Numbered from the stretch's first letter, positions 26,831 through 37,093 are shown. The stretch: DNA of 64,000 nt from Phyllobacterium sp. OV277 (GCF_900104355.1 NZ_FNIY01000005.1:186001-250000), one strand, 5' to 3'. The notes: generated from the sequence alone by a model not told the origin. Numbers and translations: made by a program.

Positions 26831-27195
26831 GCAATCACGCGCTCATAGGTTGAAGGGCAGATTCTGCAATGTTTGCTTGGCAATGCCAATCTCATACTGA
26901 TCTCCACAACCGCATCAGAGATGTCTACTACGCCACAAGATATAGTGAAACTAAACATTCCGCAATTATAACCGTATGGAACTATTGATATAATTAAAGT
27001 TATCGCAATACAAATGTACGTTAGCAACCATACAAAAACAAATACATATCTTATTGTCGTAAATATACTTGTTCTGGCGGATTTAGTATAGCGCCATAAA
27101 AAACCGGATGAAATAACTATCTGAAATTGCGTTTGTTTTGGGTTCTGGTGGCGTAACGTCAAACAGGAACCGATTGCGAAGGGGCTTGACGACCT
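26831..27195. promoter_or_regulatory. AT-rich divergent intergenic region, kpsE1-kpsT / kpsS-kpsC
   Basis: About 365 bases with no gene. The middle (26935-27110) is strongly AT-rich with many TpA steps, including TTGATATAATTAAAGT at 26985-27000, which resembles TTGATAATTAAAGT at 15514 upstream of the Omp gene. Both capsule operons start from here. No defined operator could be assigned. Confidence 0.45.
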
Positions 27196-28620
27196 GTGAG
27201 GGAGAAATCCGGGCAATCTGGTATAATCGTTCCTTTTCCGATCCGCGGACGTGCAATTCGCTGCTTTACTTCAGAAAAACCACTTGTTCTTTTATTACAG
27301 GGTCCTGTTGGACCGTTTTTCCGTACGCTTGCTGGTTCATTTGAATCTGAGGGTTTTGACGTCCTCAAGATCAACTTCAACGGCGGTGATTGGCTGTTTT
27401 CCCATGGCCCCGGCACGCTTAATTTCTGCGGCTCAATGGATGCCTGGTCGGATTGGCTTGATACGTTCATTCGCAGCAGGCGGCCCGAAGCTATCGTGCT
27501 TTTCGGTGACAGCCGCCCCTATCACCGCCAGGCAATCATGGTTGCCTTGCGCGCCGGAGTGCCTGTTTCATCTTTTGAAGAAGGCTATGTGCGTCCCAAT
27601 TTCATTACCTGCGAATGGGATGGAAACAATGCGCTTTCACCCCTGCGCAGGCCGCAGCCTGCACACCACGAAATTCCTGAACCAGAAATTGTAGAGCCGG
27701 TAAAGGGCAACCTGTTTCGGGCCATGACTCTGTTCGCAATTCGCTACTATCTGGCCAAGACCGCAGGGGCCGTCTTCTTTCGCGGCAATGTGCATCATCG
27801 AAGCCGCGGAATCCTGTCCGAGTCCATTCTCTGGACCCGGAACTTTTACCGCAAGATTCGTCATTATCCGGCAAACAACGAGATGATGCTGAATCTGATC
27901 GAGAACCTTGAAAACCAGTATTTCGTAGTTGCGCTGCAAGTTCATGACGACCAGCAATTGTTGCGGCATGGCCGCGGCTGGACAATGGAAAGGCTCATTA
28001 CCGAAAGCATTCGCTCATTCAAGCGATTTGCATCACCGGCGCATCATCTCGTGATCAAAGTCCATCCAATGGATCGCGGACACAAAAGCTACCGCCCATT
28101 TGCAATGGAACTGGCCCGTATTGCCGGATGTGCTGACCGGGTGCATATCGTCGATGATGGTTCAATCGGGCTACTGATACGCCATTCCCTCGGACTGGTG
28201 ACGGTCAACAGCACATCTGGCCTGCTCGCGCTGAACCACGGCAAGCCGGTGCTTTCCCTCGGCGAAGCGATTTATAACAGACGTGATCTCGTCTGGGGCA
28301 GATATAGCAATGATTTGGACGCCACAGCCGGGATCGACGATTTCTGGCTTTCGCCAATGCCGCCCAAGCGCGAAGCAGTCAAAGCCTTCAACAAGCGGAT
28401 GCATGAAGAAAGCCTTGTCAATGGCAGCTTCTATCTACGCAACTTGATCGACATCACGACCAAACGCGTCGTGCGACGCATTCAGTCTGATTTGAAGGTC
28501 ATCTCTGTCGATATCCCTTCGACAGAATCTGAACATCTGGCGGAAAGTCCCATTGGGAAAAAAGGAGCGGTGCAACAACAGGACATACTTTCCTCATTGT
28601 CCCCTGACCTTCCGAATTGA
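27196..28620 (+). CDS. kpsS: Capsule polysaccharide biosynthesis/export protein KpsS
   Basis: A 474-residue protein of the Capsule_synth family (KpsS/LipB group). The N-terminal signature LLLQGPVGPFFRTLAGSFES and NGGDWLFSH is typical of KpsS, and the C-terminal half has VIKVHPMDRG and TVNSTSGLLALNHGKPVLSLG, the GT-B-like nucleotide-binding part. KpsS transfers the first Kdo residue(s) of the poly-Kdo linker onto phosphatidylglycerol, per work on group 2 capsules. GTG 27196 is the only reasonable start; its ribosome site is weak. The stop overlaps the TTG in front of kpsC. Confidence 0.9.
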   Translation: MREKSGQSGIIVPFPIRGRAIRCFTSEKPLVLLLQGPVGPFFRTLAGSFESEGFDVLKINFNGGDWLFSHGPGTLNFCGSMDAWSDWLDTFIRSRRPEAIVLFGDSRPYHRQAIMVALRAGVPVSSFEEGYVRPNFITCEWDGNNALSPLRRPQPAHHEIPEPEIVEPVKGNLFRAMTLFAIRYYLAKTAGAVFFRGNVHHRSRGILSESILWTRNFYRKIRHYPANNEMMLNLIENLENQYFVVALQVHDDQQLLRHGRGWTMERLITESIRSFKRFASPAHHLVIKVHPMDRGHKSYRPFAMELARIAGCADRVHIVDDGSIGLLIRHSLGLVTVNSTSGLLALNHGKPVLSLGEAIYNRRDLVWGRYSNDLDATAGIDDFWLSPMPPKREAVKAFNKRMHEESLVNGSFYLRNLIDITTKRVVRRIQSDLKVISVDIPSTESEHLAESPIGKKGAVQQQDILSSLSPDLPN

Positions 28621-28625
28621 CTGCC

Positions 28626-30746
28626 ATGAATTTTGCAAGAACGTTCCCGCTTCCCCAGACAGTTCAGGTCAACCTTGACGGTGTTTTAGCCGAGAAAGCA
28701 AAGCAGACCGGCTGGTTGCCGCCGCAAGGGTCAGAACTTCTGGCATTTCTACCGACACGGCTTCGTTTCCCCCTCATCGGACCAGCTCTTGATGCGGTTG
28801 CCATCAAATCGGCGGAGCTGGTGTGGAATCGGGCGGACGGTATTGTGGGCTGGGGTGTAAAGCCTCTCGCACGCATGGCCCAGCGACTGGCTTTTATGCG
28901 CAATATTCCCTATTGGTCGTTGGAAGATGGCTTTCTCCGGTCCGTCGGCCTCGGCAAAGCGGGCGCACCGCCGGTCTCCATGGTCGCTGACGATCTCGGC
29001 GTCTATTTCGATGCGGCAAAGCCATCACGTCTGGAAGAATTACTCCAGCGCGGCGCAGAGAAACCGGATTTGGAGCGGGCACGCAATCTGCACGCACTGA
29101 TCGTCGAACACCGGCTTACGAAATACAATCATCTGTTGGACTACAAGATTTCTCTGCCTGCAAGCCGTGGCAGACGCATTCTCCTCATTGATCAGGTTGC
29201 GGGCGATTACTCGGTGCCGGGAGCTGGTGCTGACGAACACGCCTTTCAGCGCATGTGGAACGAGGCCCGTGCCGTGCCCGGCGCAACCGTCCTCGTCAAA
29301 AGCCATCCGGACATTGTTGCAGGCTATTCCAAAGGCTATCTCAGCCACCTTCCCGGTCAACCGAACGTTCACTTTATCAATGAGAACGTTTCACCGCACG
29401 CGCTGCTCGATGTGGTGGACGAAGTCTGGACGGTTTCAAGCCAGTTCGGCTTCGATGCGATATTGCGCTCTGTGCCAGTGACCACGTTTGGCGTGCCCTT
29501 CTATGCGGGTTGGGGTCTTACGCGGGATTGGGCAGAGGGAGAGATTGCAACCAGGGCATTGCATCGTCGCAAGCGCAAAATCGGCCTTGATGCCTTTGTT
29601 GCGGCAACCCTGTTGCAATACCCACTCTATGTGGACCCGGTGACGAAACGGCCAACAACCGCTGAAAAAGCCGTTGATCGGCTTGTGGCTTGGCGTCGCC
29701 ACGCGCTGGAGCGGCAGGGGAATTATCTCTGTGCAGGGTTCTCACGTCACAAACGGACGACCGTTCGCCACATGCTCACAGGCCCTTGGTCAAGCGTAAC
29801 CTTTTGCAGCAGCAATCCGGGCAAGAAACAGCTGGCAAAAGCTGATTACCTTGTGCGCTGGGGCCAAAATGCAAACCTGCTTGCATCGGAAGAAAAGCTA
29901 TCCGCTGCGATACCAGTTCTTCGCATGGAAGATGGCTTTATCAGATCTGCCGGTCTTGGCTCGGCCCTGACACCGGCCTCGTCGGTGTGTATCGACCGGG
30001 AGGCCGTCTATTACGATGCAACCCGCCAGAGCGGGTTGGAAAAATTGCTCCGGACAGCGCAATTTGATCAGCCATTGCTGGATAGAGCCGCCCGTCTGCG
30101 CCAGCGGATCATCGAGCACGGAATCACCAAATACAATCTGCGGTCCACCGTATCACCCGACTATCATGCGCTGGCGGCAGGCCGCCCCATCATTACGGTC
30201 GCGGGACAGGTGCCCGATGACGCCTCGTTGCAGTTCGGCCTTACCAACGGCGTTTCAAATATTGAATTGCTGAAGATCGTGAGAAAACGACGCCCGGATG
30301 CCTTCCTTGTCTACAAGGAACACCCGGATCTCCTTGCCGGGAAGCGCAAGGGGCTCTCCGATGCAACTGTTCTTGCCAAAACTGCAGATCTGGTTGTCGG
30401 TGACGTGGCCGTCGATCGTCTTCTGGACGCCAGTGATGAAGTGCACGTAGCCACATCACAGCTGGGGTTTGAAGCCTTGATCCGGAGACGTCAGGTCTGG
30501 TGTTACGGATTGCCGTTCTATGCGGGCTGGGGCCTGACCCATGACGGTGTAACCCCGCTTCGCCCGCGCCGTACGCTTTCGCTCGATGAGCTGATTGCAG
30601 GGGTACTCATTCTCTACCCGCATTATCTGTCCGGCGAAACCGGACTGCCCTGCGAGGTCGAAGACGTCATCGATGAAATTCACGCAATGCGCAACAAAAA
30701 ACGCAGTCTTATACGCCGGTCATTGCACCGGATGGGGTGGGCATGA
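28626..30746 (+). CDS. kpsC: Capsule beta-Kdo transferase KpsC (duplicated domain)
   Basis: A 706-residue protein with two copies of the Capsule_synth domain. The repeats are visible as WSLEDGFLRSVGLG and RMEDGFIRSAGLG, SHPDIVAGYSKG and EHPDLLAGKRKG, then FGVPFYAGWGLTRD and YGLPFYAGWGLTHD. KpsC alternates two Kdo-transferase activities to extend the poly-Kdo linker on which ABC-type capsules are built. With KpsS it defines this as a group 2-like capsule. ATG 28626 is chosen; TTG 28617 overlapping the kpsS stop is possible. KpsF/KpsU for CMP-Kdo supply are not in the window. Confidence 0.93.
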   Translation: MNFARTFPLPQTVQVNLDGVLAEKAKQTGWLPPQGSELLAFLPTRLRFPLIGPALDAVAIKSAELVWNRADGIVGWGVKPLARMAQRLAFMRNIPYWSLEDGFLRSVGLGKAGAPPVSMVADDLGVYFDAAKPSRLEELLQRGAEKPDLERARNLHALIVEHRLTKYNHLLDYKISLPASRGRRILLIDQVAGDYSVPGAGADEHAFQRMWNEARAVPGATVLVKSHPDIVAGYSKGYLSHLPGQPNVHFINENVSPHALLDVVDEVWTVSSQFGFDAILRSVPVTTFGVPFYAGWGLTRDWAEGEIATRALHRRKRKIGLDAFVAATLLQYPLYVDPVTKRPTTAEKAVDRLVAWRRHALERQGNYLCAGFSRHKRTTVRHMLTGPWSSVTFCSSNPGKKQLAKADYLVRWGQNANLLASEEKLSAAIPVLRMEDGFIRSAGLGSALTPASSVCIDREAVYYDATRQSGLEKLLRTAQFDQPLLDRAARLRQRIIEHGITKYNLRSTVSPDYHALAAGRPIITVAGQVPDDASLQFGLTNGVSNIELLKIVRKRRPDAFLVYKEHPDLLAGKRKGLSDATVLAKTADLVVGDVAVDRLLDASDEVHVATSQLGFEALIRRRQVWCYGLPFYAGWGLTHDGVTPLRPRRTLSLDELIAGVLILYPHYLSGETGLPCEVEDVIDEIHAMRNKKRSLIRRSLHRMGWA

Positions 30747-32011
30747 TGAACGCAATTTCAATGGACATTTCCCGGCTAATCGGTCGATCACATTACTCGA
30801 CACCAACGGGTATTGATCGCTTTGAGCTGCAATATGCCCATTGGGCCAAGGCGCGCAGTTCCTTCTTTGTTGAAATGGGGCGCAACAAACCAATAGCGAT
30901 TAATCAGGGCCGCGCAACAGGGCTTATCACCGATCTCAGTGCGCGGTGGTCAGGAACGGCGTTGAGCCCGAAGCAATCGACGGAGCTTGAGAAGATTTAT
31001 GCGGCCATCGATGGGCATATATCCTGGTGTGATATCAAATGCGCGTCCAATAGCGCGCAGCCGACCAAGGTAAAGCAGTGGAGACTTGCAGCGGGCAAGG
31101 CTTTGCGAACATTTCTTCCAGCAGGCCCGATGGAACGGAATGCCCCATTTGTGCATGTCTCACATACAAATCTCGATAGGCCCGCAGCCTTTTCCTGGCT
31201 CGATGCGAAACGGCAAAGCGGTGTCTTCTACGTCCACGACCTTATTCCTGTTACCCATCCGGAATTTGTCCGCGCAAGAGAACCGCAACGGCACCTGCGA
31301 AGGATGGATACGGTCTTGCGTCATGCGGGTCTGGTGCTTTGTAATTCCCAGACAACCGCCCGCTCACTGCGTTCATTTGCCGAAGAACGGGGGCGCACCG
31401 CACCACCCATCGCCATTCTCCCGCCGGGTATCGAAAATAGCTTTCGCTATGCGAGCCGAACAGCAACGCCGCGCACAAGAAACCCCTATTTTGTCATTGT
31501 TGGCACAATCGAACCCCGCAAGAATCACATCCTGCTGCTGCAATTGTGGCGCTGGCTCGTCGAGCGGGATGGAGCAGACGCGCCGCGTCTGGTGATCGCG
31601 GGCAAACGCGGATGGGAAAATGCACAGGTATTCGCGACATTGGATCGATGCCCGCAGCTGCGCAATATGGTGATTGAGGTATCGGACCTCGGGGACGCTG
31701 CATTGGCCGATCTGATGTCCGGAGCCGCTGCCCTGCTGGCACCTTCCTTTGTCGAAGGGTACGGCATGCCTGTAGCAGAAGCCATGGCAACTGGCACACC
31801 GGTCATCGCATCCGACATCCCGTCCCACAGGGAAATCCTGGGCGATCTGGCCATACTGCTCGATCCCAGCGATGGCCTTGGTTGGCGCGCTGCGGTTGAT
31901 GCCCATACCAGTGAATATCGCAACAAATCGCGCCATACATCACAAGATTGGAATGGACATTTTAAAGTATTGGATGAATTGTTAGCGGATGCCGTGCAAA
32001 CTTCACGGTAA
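30743..32011 (+). CDS. Glycosyltransferase family 4
   Basis: A 422-residue GT-B enzyme. The signature LLAPSFVEGYGMPVAEAMATGTPVIASDIPSHREILGD region (residues about 325-365) is that of GT4, with VGTIEPRKNHILLLQLW before it. The N-terminus (ISRLIGRSHYSTPTGIDRFE) resembles capsule and O-antigen mannosyl- or rhamnosyltransferases. ATGA overlap with kpsC at 30743 shows coupling, so it may add the first residues onto the Kdo linker. Donor sugar not determinable. Confidence 0.88.
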   Translation: MMNAISMDISRLIGRSHYSTPTGIDRFELQYAHWAKARSSFFVEMGRNKPIAINQGRATGLITDLSARWSGTALSPKQSTELEKIYAAIDGHISWCDIKCASNSAQPTKVKQWRLAAGKALRTFLPAGPMERNAPFVHVSHTNLDRPAAFSWLDAKRQSGVFYVHDLIPVTHPEFVRAREPQRHLRRMDTVLRHAGLVLCNSQTTARSLRSFAEERGRTAPPIAILPPGIENSFRYASRTATPRTRNPYFVIVGTIEPRKNHILLLQLWRWLVERDGADAPRLVIAGKRGWENAQVFATLDRCPQLRNMVIEVSDLGDAALADLMSGAAALLAPSFVEGYGMPVAEAMATGTPVIASDIPSHREILGDLAILLDPSDGLGWRAAVDAHTSEYRNKSRHTSQDWNGHFKVLDELLADAVQTSR

Positions 32012-32065
32012 CAGACTGAGTTTCACTTGATGTAGCAGATGAATTCCAATGAATGTGAAGGCGTC

Positions 32066-33073
32066 ATGACGAGTTACAATGATATTTTAAATTGCTACAA
32101 ATTTATCCTTGGACGTGAAGCAAACCCTGAAGAACAAAAAATAATATCCGAGAACCTGCTTAATATCTCGGATATCCCGTTTGGCGAACATCGAAGGAGA
32201 TTCCTGTCTTCTACGGAGTTCCACCAAAGGCATGCAGAGGTTATTTTTAATAACTTCGTTCGCAAGAGCATTGAGGTGCTCTACGAAACAAAGGACAACT
32301 TCAAGATTTATCTGGATTTACGCCAGTATCACATGACGTTTGGCATCTTTAACGGCCAGTACGAAAAATTCGATATCGACATCATCAAGGCTGTGACCCC
32401 CGACAAGGGTGTGTTCTTCGATGTGGGCGGCAATGTCGGATATTATTCGCTTTCCGTTGCGACCAAACCCAATTTCTCCGGCAAGATCGTTTCATTTGAG
32501 CCCTTGCCGCATCTCTGGAATCTGTTCAGCAAGTCAATCGTCGAAAACAAACTTTCGAAAATCGTCACGGTACACAAACTGGCACTTGCCGATGCACCGG
32601 GAACCATGGAACTGAACACAGCCGAGCATACGGTCAATGCCGGAGCGACCAGTCTTATCGCCGGTTCCGGAAACACAAAATCCGAGCGCAGCACGAAAGT
32701 GGAAACACTGGATGCGATGGCCAAAGGTTTGAAGCCTGATTCCATCAAGATCGATATTGAAGGTGCGGAAGGCCTGTTTTTCGCTGGCGCTGTCAAAACC
32801 ATTCCTGCATCGAACCCGACAATGCTTGTCGAGGTCAACCGGGAAGTGCTTGCCACGCTCTCCAAGACCACCCCCGGCAGGATTTTTGACCGGTTGGCAG
32901 GCTGGGGTTACGAGGTCTGGGAAGTGCTGGAGGATTCTGTGCGGCAATTGCCAACAGCTCAGGCTATCGACACGGCTTTCCCGGCAGGACGTGTTGCGAA
33001 CATTCTGGCTATTCATCCCGATCGCAAACACGACGTCGCTGAACGGCTCAAGACACTCAACCTCACGCTCTGA
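32066..33073 (+). CDS. FkbM-family methyltransferase with N-terminal DUF4214-like segment
   Basis: A 335-residue protein. The first about 60 residues (YNDILNCYKFILGREANPEEQ, then FLSSTEFHQRH) resemble a DUF4214 unit; the rest is an FkbM methyltransferase with VFFDVGGNVGYYSLSVAT, IVSFEPLPHLWNLF and IKIDIEGAEGLFFAGA. ATG 32066 is preferred because GAAGG lies four bases upstream; an in-frame ATG at 32039 lacks a ribosome site. It ends the kpsS-kpsC-glycosyltransferase run and would methylate a capsule sugar. Confidence 0.87.
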   Translation: MTSYNDILNCYKFILGREANPEEQKIISENLLNISDIPFGEHRRRFLSSTEFHQRHAEVIFNNFVRKSIEVLYETKDNFKIYLDLRQYHMTFGIFNGQYEKFDIDIIKAVTPDKGVFFDVGGNVGYYSLSVATKPNFSGKIVSFEPLPHLWNLFSKSIVENKLSKIVTVHKLALADAPGTMELNTAEHTVNAGATSLIAGSGNTKSERSTKVETLDAMAKGLKPDSIKIDIEGAEGLFFAGAVKTIPASNPTMLVEVNREVLATLSKTTPGRIFDRLAGWGYEVWEVLEDSVRQLPTAQAIDTAFPAGRVANILAIHPDRKHDVAERLKTLNLTL

Positions 33074-33150
33074 CAGCCAAAACCACCTGATACATTTCTT
33101 TCCTGATCTCTCCATCTTGGGCTATAGCTGCGCAAGATGGAGGAATCGGC

Positions 33151-33633
33151 ATGCAAATCATTAACAGGGTCATGGTTGGAGAATCTCTGGTTGGCGAAGG
33201 CAACGAAGTTGCCCATATCGACCTGTTGATCGGCCCGCGTGGCAGTGCGGTGGAGACGGCTTTTTGCAATGCCCTCACCAACAACAAGGACGGTTTCACT
33301 TCTGTTCTGGCGGTGATCGCACCGAATCTGCCCTGCAAACCAAACACTGTGATGTATAATAAAGTGACGATCCGGGGCGCAGGACAGGCCGTCCAGCTAT
33401 TCGGCCCGGCGCAATCCGGCATTGCCAAGGCAGTTCGCGATTCCGTCGCGGACGGCATCATTCCGCAGAACGAAGCAGACAACCTTTTCATCTGCGTTGG
33501 CGTTTTCATCCATTGGCAAGCACGGGATGACGCCAAGATCCACGACTATAATTATCAGGCAACCAGGGAAGCCATCCAACGGGCAGTGTCGGGTCATCCA
33601 ACCGCTGCGGAAACGCTGGCAGCGGCTCGCTGA
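33151..33633 (+). CDS. fae: Formaldehyde-activating enzyme
   Basis: A 160-residue protein that follows Fae from methylotrophs nearly end to end: [20 protein letters not shown] with the catalytic-region His, [21 protein letters not shown], and [20 protein letters not shown]. Fae speeds the condensation of formaldehyde with tetrahydromethanopterin to methylene-H4MPT. GGAGGAATCGGC precedes ATG 33151. It is monocistronic and converges, with six bases between stops, on the MfnB-like/FolB fusion gene. None of the other H4MPT-pathway genes (mtdB, mch, fhcABCD) is in the window, so the role depends on genes elsewhere. Confidence 0.94.
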   Translation: MQIINRVMVGESLVGEGNEVAHIDLLIGPRGSAVETAFCNALTNNKDGFTSVLAVIAPNLPCKPNTVMYNKVTIRGAGQAVQLFGPAQSGIAKAVRDSVADGIIPQNEADNLFICVGVFIHWQARDDAKIHDYNYQATREAIQRAVSGHPTAAETLAAAR

Positions 33634-33639
33634 GGCAGT

Positions 33640-34752
33640 CTATTGATGATCGCGGCGACGCGGCGATGCGGGTACCGTTGGCAATGCGGGTTTGACGGGA
33701 GCGATCTGTGCCTCGCGTTTTCGCTCGATCTCTACGCCAACACCGCCGGGTCCAAGTTCAAGCTTTTCAGCGCGAACGATGACACGGGTCACACGCGGAT
33801 TTTCCAGAATGAATGCCGCCACGCGCTCCGCAAGAGTTTCCGATAGCTCAATATGCCCACGCGCAACAATCGTGCGAATACCGTCCATGATAAGATCATA
33901 GGAAACGATGTGACGCATATCTTCAGGATTGCGTGTCACCCGCAAGACTTCGGCAGTCACATCGAACCGCACCTTCTGAGCGATGCCATGCTCGAAACTG
34001 TAGGCACCGATATGAACGGGCAAGACGAAATCGCGGACAAAAATCTTGTCGGTACCAAGCCCTTCTTCTGCCGGATCGGGGAAATAGCCACGGGCTGCCA
34101 GCAGTTGATAATCAACACCGGGAGCAAGATTGGTCTGGCGTTCTTCCGGAATGAGTTCGCGTATTCTGGTTGCCGCCTGCGCACTGATTGCGCGTGAGTT
34201 CGCCGGGTCAAGAAGCGCTTCACGAAAACCCAGAATATCGAGTTGAAAACTCAATAATCTGGGAATGTCAGGGGTCTCGAGCGCTCCGGCTACGCCAACC
34301 AGCATCGAATGCACGTGACACTCACGCACAAAAGCATCGATAGTTGAAAGAGGCAGATGGTTGAGCAGTCGCGATCCATTGCCGGTGTCGAGCATGACAG
34401 CATGGAAACCCTGCGCCACCAGCCCGGAAACATCCGGCAGATCATCAGTGATATCCGTATGAACAACGGCAATCCACTTCGTTTTGCCAAAATCAGGCAA
34501 TGAGCCGGGAGGAGCTGAAACTTCTATGGGAAGCTTGATGAAATCGATATCAAGCGCCCGCAGTTCAGCCGCATGCGATGTGAGCGCTGCCCATGCCAGT
34601 GTTGTGCACAGGAGAGCCTTATCTCCAATCGCATCTGCATAGAGTCGCAATGCCTCCGGATCAGATACCGGCACATCAATCACGTCGGCACCGCATTGAA
34701 GGACAATCTCAGCCTCTTCAAAACTATGAATGGTCACGAGCATCTTGGTCAT
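33640..34752 (-). CDS. MfnB-like (DUF556) / dihydroneopterin aldolase FolB fusion
   Basis: A 370-residue fusion. Residues 1-225 form a TIM-barrel domain like (5-formylfuran-3-yl)methyl phosphate synthase MfnB: MLVTIHSFEEAEIVLQCGAD opens it and HAVMLDTG lies mid-domain. Residues about 240-345 are a FolB-type domain (DKIFVRDFVLPVHIGAYSFE, ELSETLAERVAAFIL). FolB acts in pterin synthesis; MfnB acts in methanofuran or methylofuran synthesis. The MfnB half reads DVPVSD where canonical MfnB has DVKNP and TGNGSR where TAxKDG is expected, so both usual active-site lysines appear absent. GGAGG nine bases upstream sets ATG 34752 over TTG 34758. Confidence 0.85.
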   Translation of the reverse strand: MTKMLVTIHSFEEAEIVLQCGADVIDVPVSDPEALRLYADAIGDKALLCTTLAWAALTSHAAELRALDIDFIKLPIEVSAPPGSLPDFGKTKWIAVVHTDITDDLPDVSGLVAQGFHAVMLDTGNGSRLLNHLPLSTIDAFVRECHVHSMLVGVAGALETPDIPRLLSFQLDILGFREALLDPANSRAISAQAATRIRELIPEERQTNLAPGVDYQLLAARGYFPDPAEEGLGTDKIFVRDFVLPVHIGAYSFEHGIAQKVRFDVTAEVLRVTRNPEDMRHIVSYDLIMDGIRTIVARGHIELSETLAERVAAFILENPRVTRVIVRAEKLELGPGGVGVEIERKREAQIAPVKPALPTVPASPRRRDHQ

Positions 34753-34854
34753 GGGCAAAAACCTCCGGATGCACCATGAACTACATACATCGGCGCATTG
34801 TTGCGCCGATCATGACGCCATGAAATGGCGTCATTGCGAAACATTGCGCTTATT

Positions 34855-35892
34855 TCAGTGCCAGCTCAGGACAACCTTGCCTGAATTTCCCGAACGCATG
34901 GCATCGAACCCGGTCTGAAAATCATCAATCGGCAGGCGGTGCGTAATGATCTCGCTGAGATCGAGCCCGCCTTGCACAAAAGCAATCATCTTGTACCAGG
35001 TTTCGAACATCTCACGTCCGTAGATACCCTTCAGATTGAGCATCTTGAAGATGACCTTGTTCCAGTCGATCTCAAAGCCTGTTGGTGCGATACCAAGGAT
35101 GGCAATCTTGCCTCCATTGTTCATCTTGTCGATCATATCGCGGAACGCCGGGGCAGCACCGGACATTTCAAGTCCCACATCGAAACCTTCCGTCATGCCG
35201 ATCTGGCGCATCACATCCGTAAGGTTCTGCGACGAAGCATCAACGACGTAGTCGATACCAAGCTTCTTGGCGAGTGCAAGGCGAACCGGATTGATATCGG
35301 TTATGACAACCTTGCGCGCTCCGGAGCGCTTCGCAACCAGTGCGCCCATGATGCCGATCGGTCCAGCACCAGTGACAAGAACATCTTCGCCAACCAGATC
35401 AAAACTCAGCGCCGTATGAACGGCATTGCCGAACGGATCGAAAATTGCGGCGATCTCGTCAGAAATATCATCGGGGATTGGCACGACATTATATTCGGGA
35501 ATGCAAACATATTCGCCGAATGAACCGGGCCGATGCACACCAACACCAAGCGTGTTGCGGCAAAGATGCCCCCTGCCCGCCCGGCAATTGCGGCACGTAC
35601 CACAAACGATATGGCCTTCACCGGAAACCCGCTGTCCAACCTTGTATTTCGTGACAGCCGAGCCAATATCGGCAATCTCACCGCAAAATTCATGCCCGAC
35701 AACCATGGGCACGGGTATCGTTGCCTGCGCCCACTGATCCCAATTATAGATATGAACGTCCGTACCGCAGATTGCGGATTTCTTCACGCGGATAAGCACA
35801 TCATTGGGACCCGGCTCCGGCACAGGAACATGTTCCATCCAGATGCCAGGTTCGGCTTTTGCCTTTACCAGTGCCTTCATCATATTCGACAT
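34855..35892 (-). CDS. tdh: L-threonine 3-dehydrogenase
   Basis: A 345-residue zinc-dependent medium-chain dehydrogenase. It has [16 protein letters not shown] with the catalytic Cys, [13 protein letters not shown], the structural zinc cysteines in [15 protein letters not shown], and the NAD site [12 protein letters not shown]. It oxidises L-threonine to 2-amino-3-ketobutyrate, which the adjacent Kbl cleaves with CoA to glycine and acetyl-CoA. ATG 35892 with AGGAAA upstream is chosen over an upstream in-frame codon at 35940. It follows kbl by 10 bases. Confidence 0.96.
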   Translation of the reverse strand: MSNMMKALVKAKAEPGIWMEHVPVPEPGPNDVLIRVKKSAICGTDVHIYNWDQWAQATIPVPMVVGHEFCGEIADIGSAVTKYKVGQRVSGEGHIVCGTCRNCRAGRGHLCRNTLGVGVHRPGSFGEYVCIPEYNVVPIPDDISDEIAAIFDPFGNAVHTALSFDLVGEDVLVTGAGPIGIMGALVAKRSGARKVVITDINPVRLALAKKLGIDYVVDASSQNLTDVMRQIGMTEGFDVGLEMSGAAPAFRDMIDKMNNGGKIAILGIAPTGFEIDWNKVIFKMLNLKGIYGREMFETWYKMIAFVQGGLDLSEIITHRLPIDDFQTGFDAMRSGNSGKVVLSWH

Positions 35893-35902
35893 GGTTTTTT
35901 TC

Positions 35903-37093
35903 CTATTTGATGATGCCGAGATCACGCCCGACTTCCGCAAAGACGTCTATAGCGCGGGCGACATCTTCGGTTGTGTGGGCAGCAGACATTTGCGTGCGAA
36001 TACGCGCCTGACCTTTCGGCACGACCGGGAAGGCAAAGCCGACGACATAGACGCCTTTATCAAGCATGCGCGATGCCATTTCCTGTGCCAGTGATGCATC
36101 GCCAAGCATCACGGGAATGATCGGATGATCGGCACCGGCAAGCGTAAAGCCAAGCTTGGTCATATCCTTGCGGAAATGTGCGGCATTGGCGCTGAGACGC
36201 GCGCGCAATTCGGCACCCTGATCGATCAGATCGAATACTTTCAGCGATGCAGCGGCAATAACCGGTGCAAGCGTATTGGAGAAGAGATAGGGCCGCGAGC
36301 GTTGACGCAGCCAATCCACCACCTCTGCCTTACCTGACGTATAACCACCCGAAGCACCGCCCAGAGCTTTGCCCAGCGTGCCCGTGATGATATCGACCCG
36401 GCCTTCCACGCCGCAATATTCAGCCGAACCACGGCCATTCTTACCGACGAAGCCAACCGCATGGCTGTCATCGACCATGACCATCGCGCCGTATTTTTCT
36501 GCGAGATCGCAAACGCCCTGAAGATTGGCGATAATGCCATCCATGGAGAAGACGCCATCCGTGGCAATCAACTTGAATCGGCTGCCTTCGGCTTTCTTCA
36601 ACTCTTCTTCAAGCGCCGCCATATCATTATTGGCGTAGCGGAAGCGCTTTGCTTTTGACAGGCGGACGCCATCGATAATGGAGGCATGGTTGAGCGCATC
36701 GGAAATGATCGCATCTTCTTCGCCCAGCAGCGTTTCAAACAGACCGCCATTGGCATCGAAACAGCTGGAATAAAGGATCGTATCTTCAAGACCGAGAAAG
36801 CTGGAGATGCGCGCTTCGAGCTGCTTGTGCTCTTCCTGCGTGCCGCAGATGAAACGAACCGAAGCCATGCCATAACCGTAACGGTCAAGCGCTGCCTTTC
36901 CGGCCTCTGCCAGCTCTTCATTGTTGGCAAGGCCAAGATAGTTGTTGGCACAGAAATTCAGAACCTTCGCACCACTGGAAACCTGGATTTGTCCGGCCTG
37001 CTTGGAGGTGATGACGCGCTCGGACTTGTAAAGTCCTGATTCCTTCAAGCCCTTCAGCTCGGTCGTAAGGTGATCAATGAATTGCTGTGTCAT
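35903..37093 (-). CDS. kbl: 2-amino-3-ketobutyrate CoA ligase (glycine C-acetyltransferase)
   Basis: A 396-residue PLP enzyme of the alpha-oxoamine synthase group. [54 protein letters not shown] and the PLP lysine in [19 protein letters not shown] are all present and the length matches E. coli Kbl. It is the first gene of the kbl-tdh pair for threonine breakdown to glycine. The upstream ROK gene on the same strand ends 83 bases away. Confidence 0.97.
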   Translation of the reverse strand: MTQQFIDHLTTELKGLKESGLYKSERVITSKQAGQIQVSSGAKVLNFCANNYLGLANNEELAEAGKAALDRYGYGMASVRFICGTQEEHKQLEARISSFLGLEDTILYSSCFDANGGLFETLLGEEDAIISDALNHASIIDGVRLSKAKRFRYANNDMAALEEELKKAEGSRFKLIATDGVFSMDGIIANLQGVCDLAEKYGAMVMVDDSHAVGFVGKNGRGSAEYCGVEGRVDIITGTLGKALGGASGGYTSGKAEVVDWLRQRSRPYLFSNTLAPVIAAASLKVFDLIDQGAELRARLSANAAHFRKDMTKLGFTLAGADHPIIPVMLGDASLAQEMASRMLDKGVYVVGFAFPVVPKGQARIRTQMSAAHTTEDVARAIDVFAEVGRDLGIIK

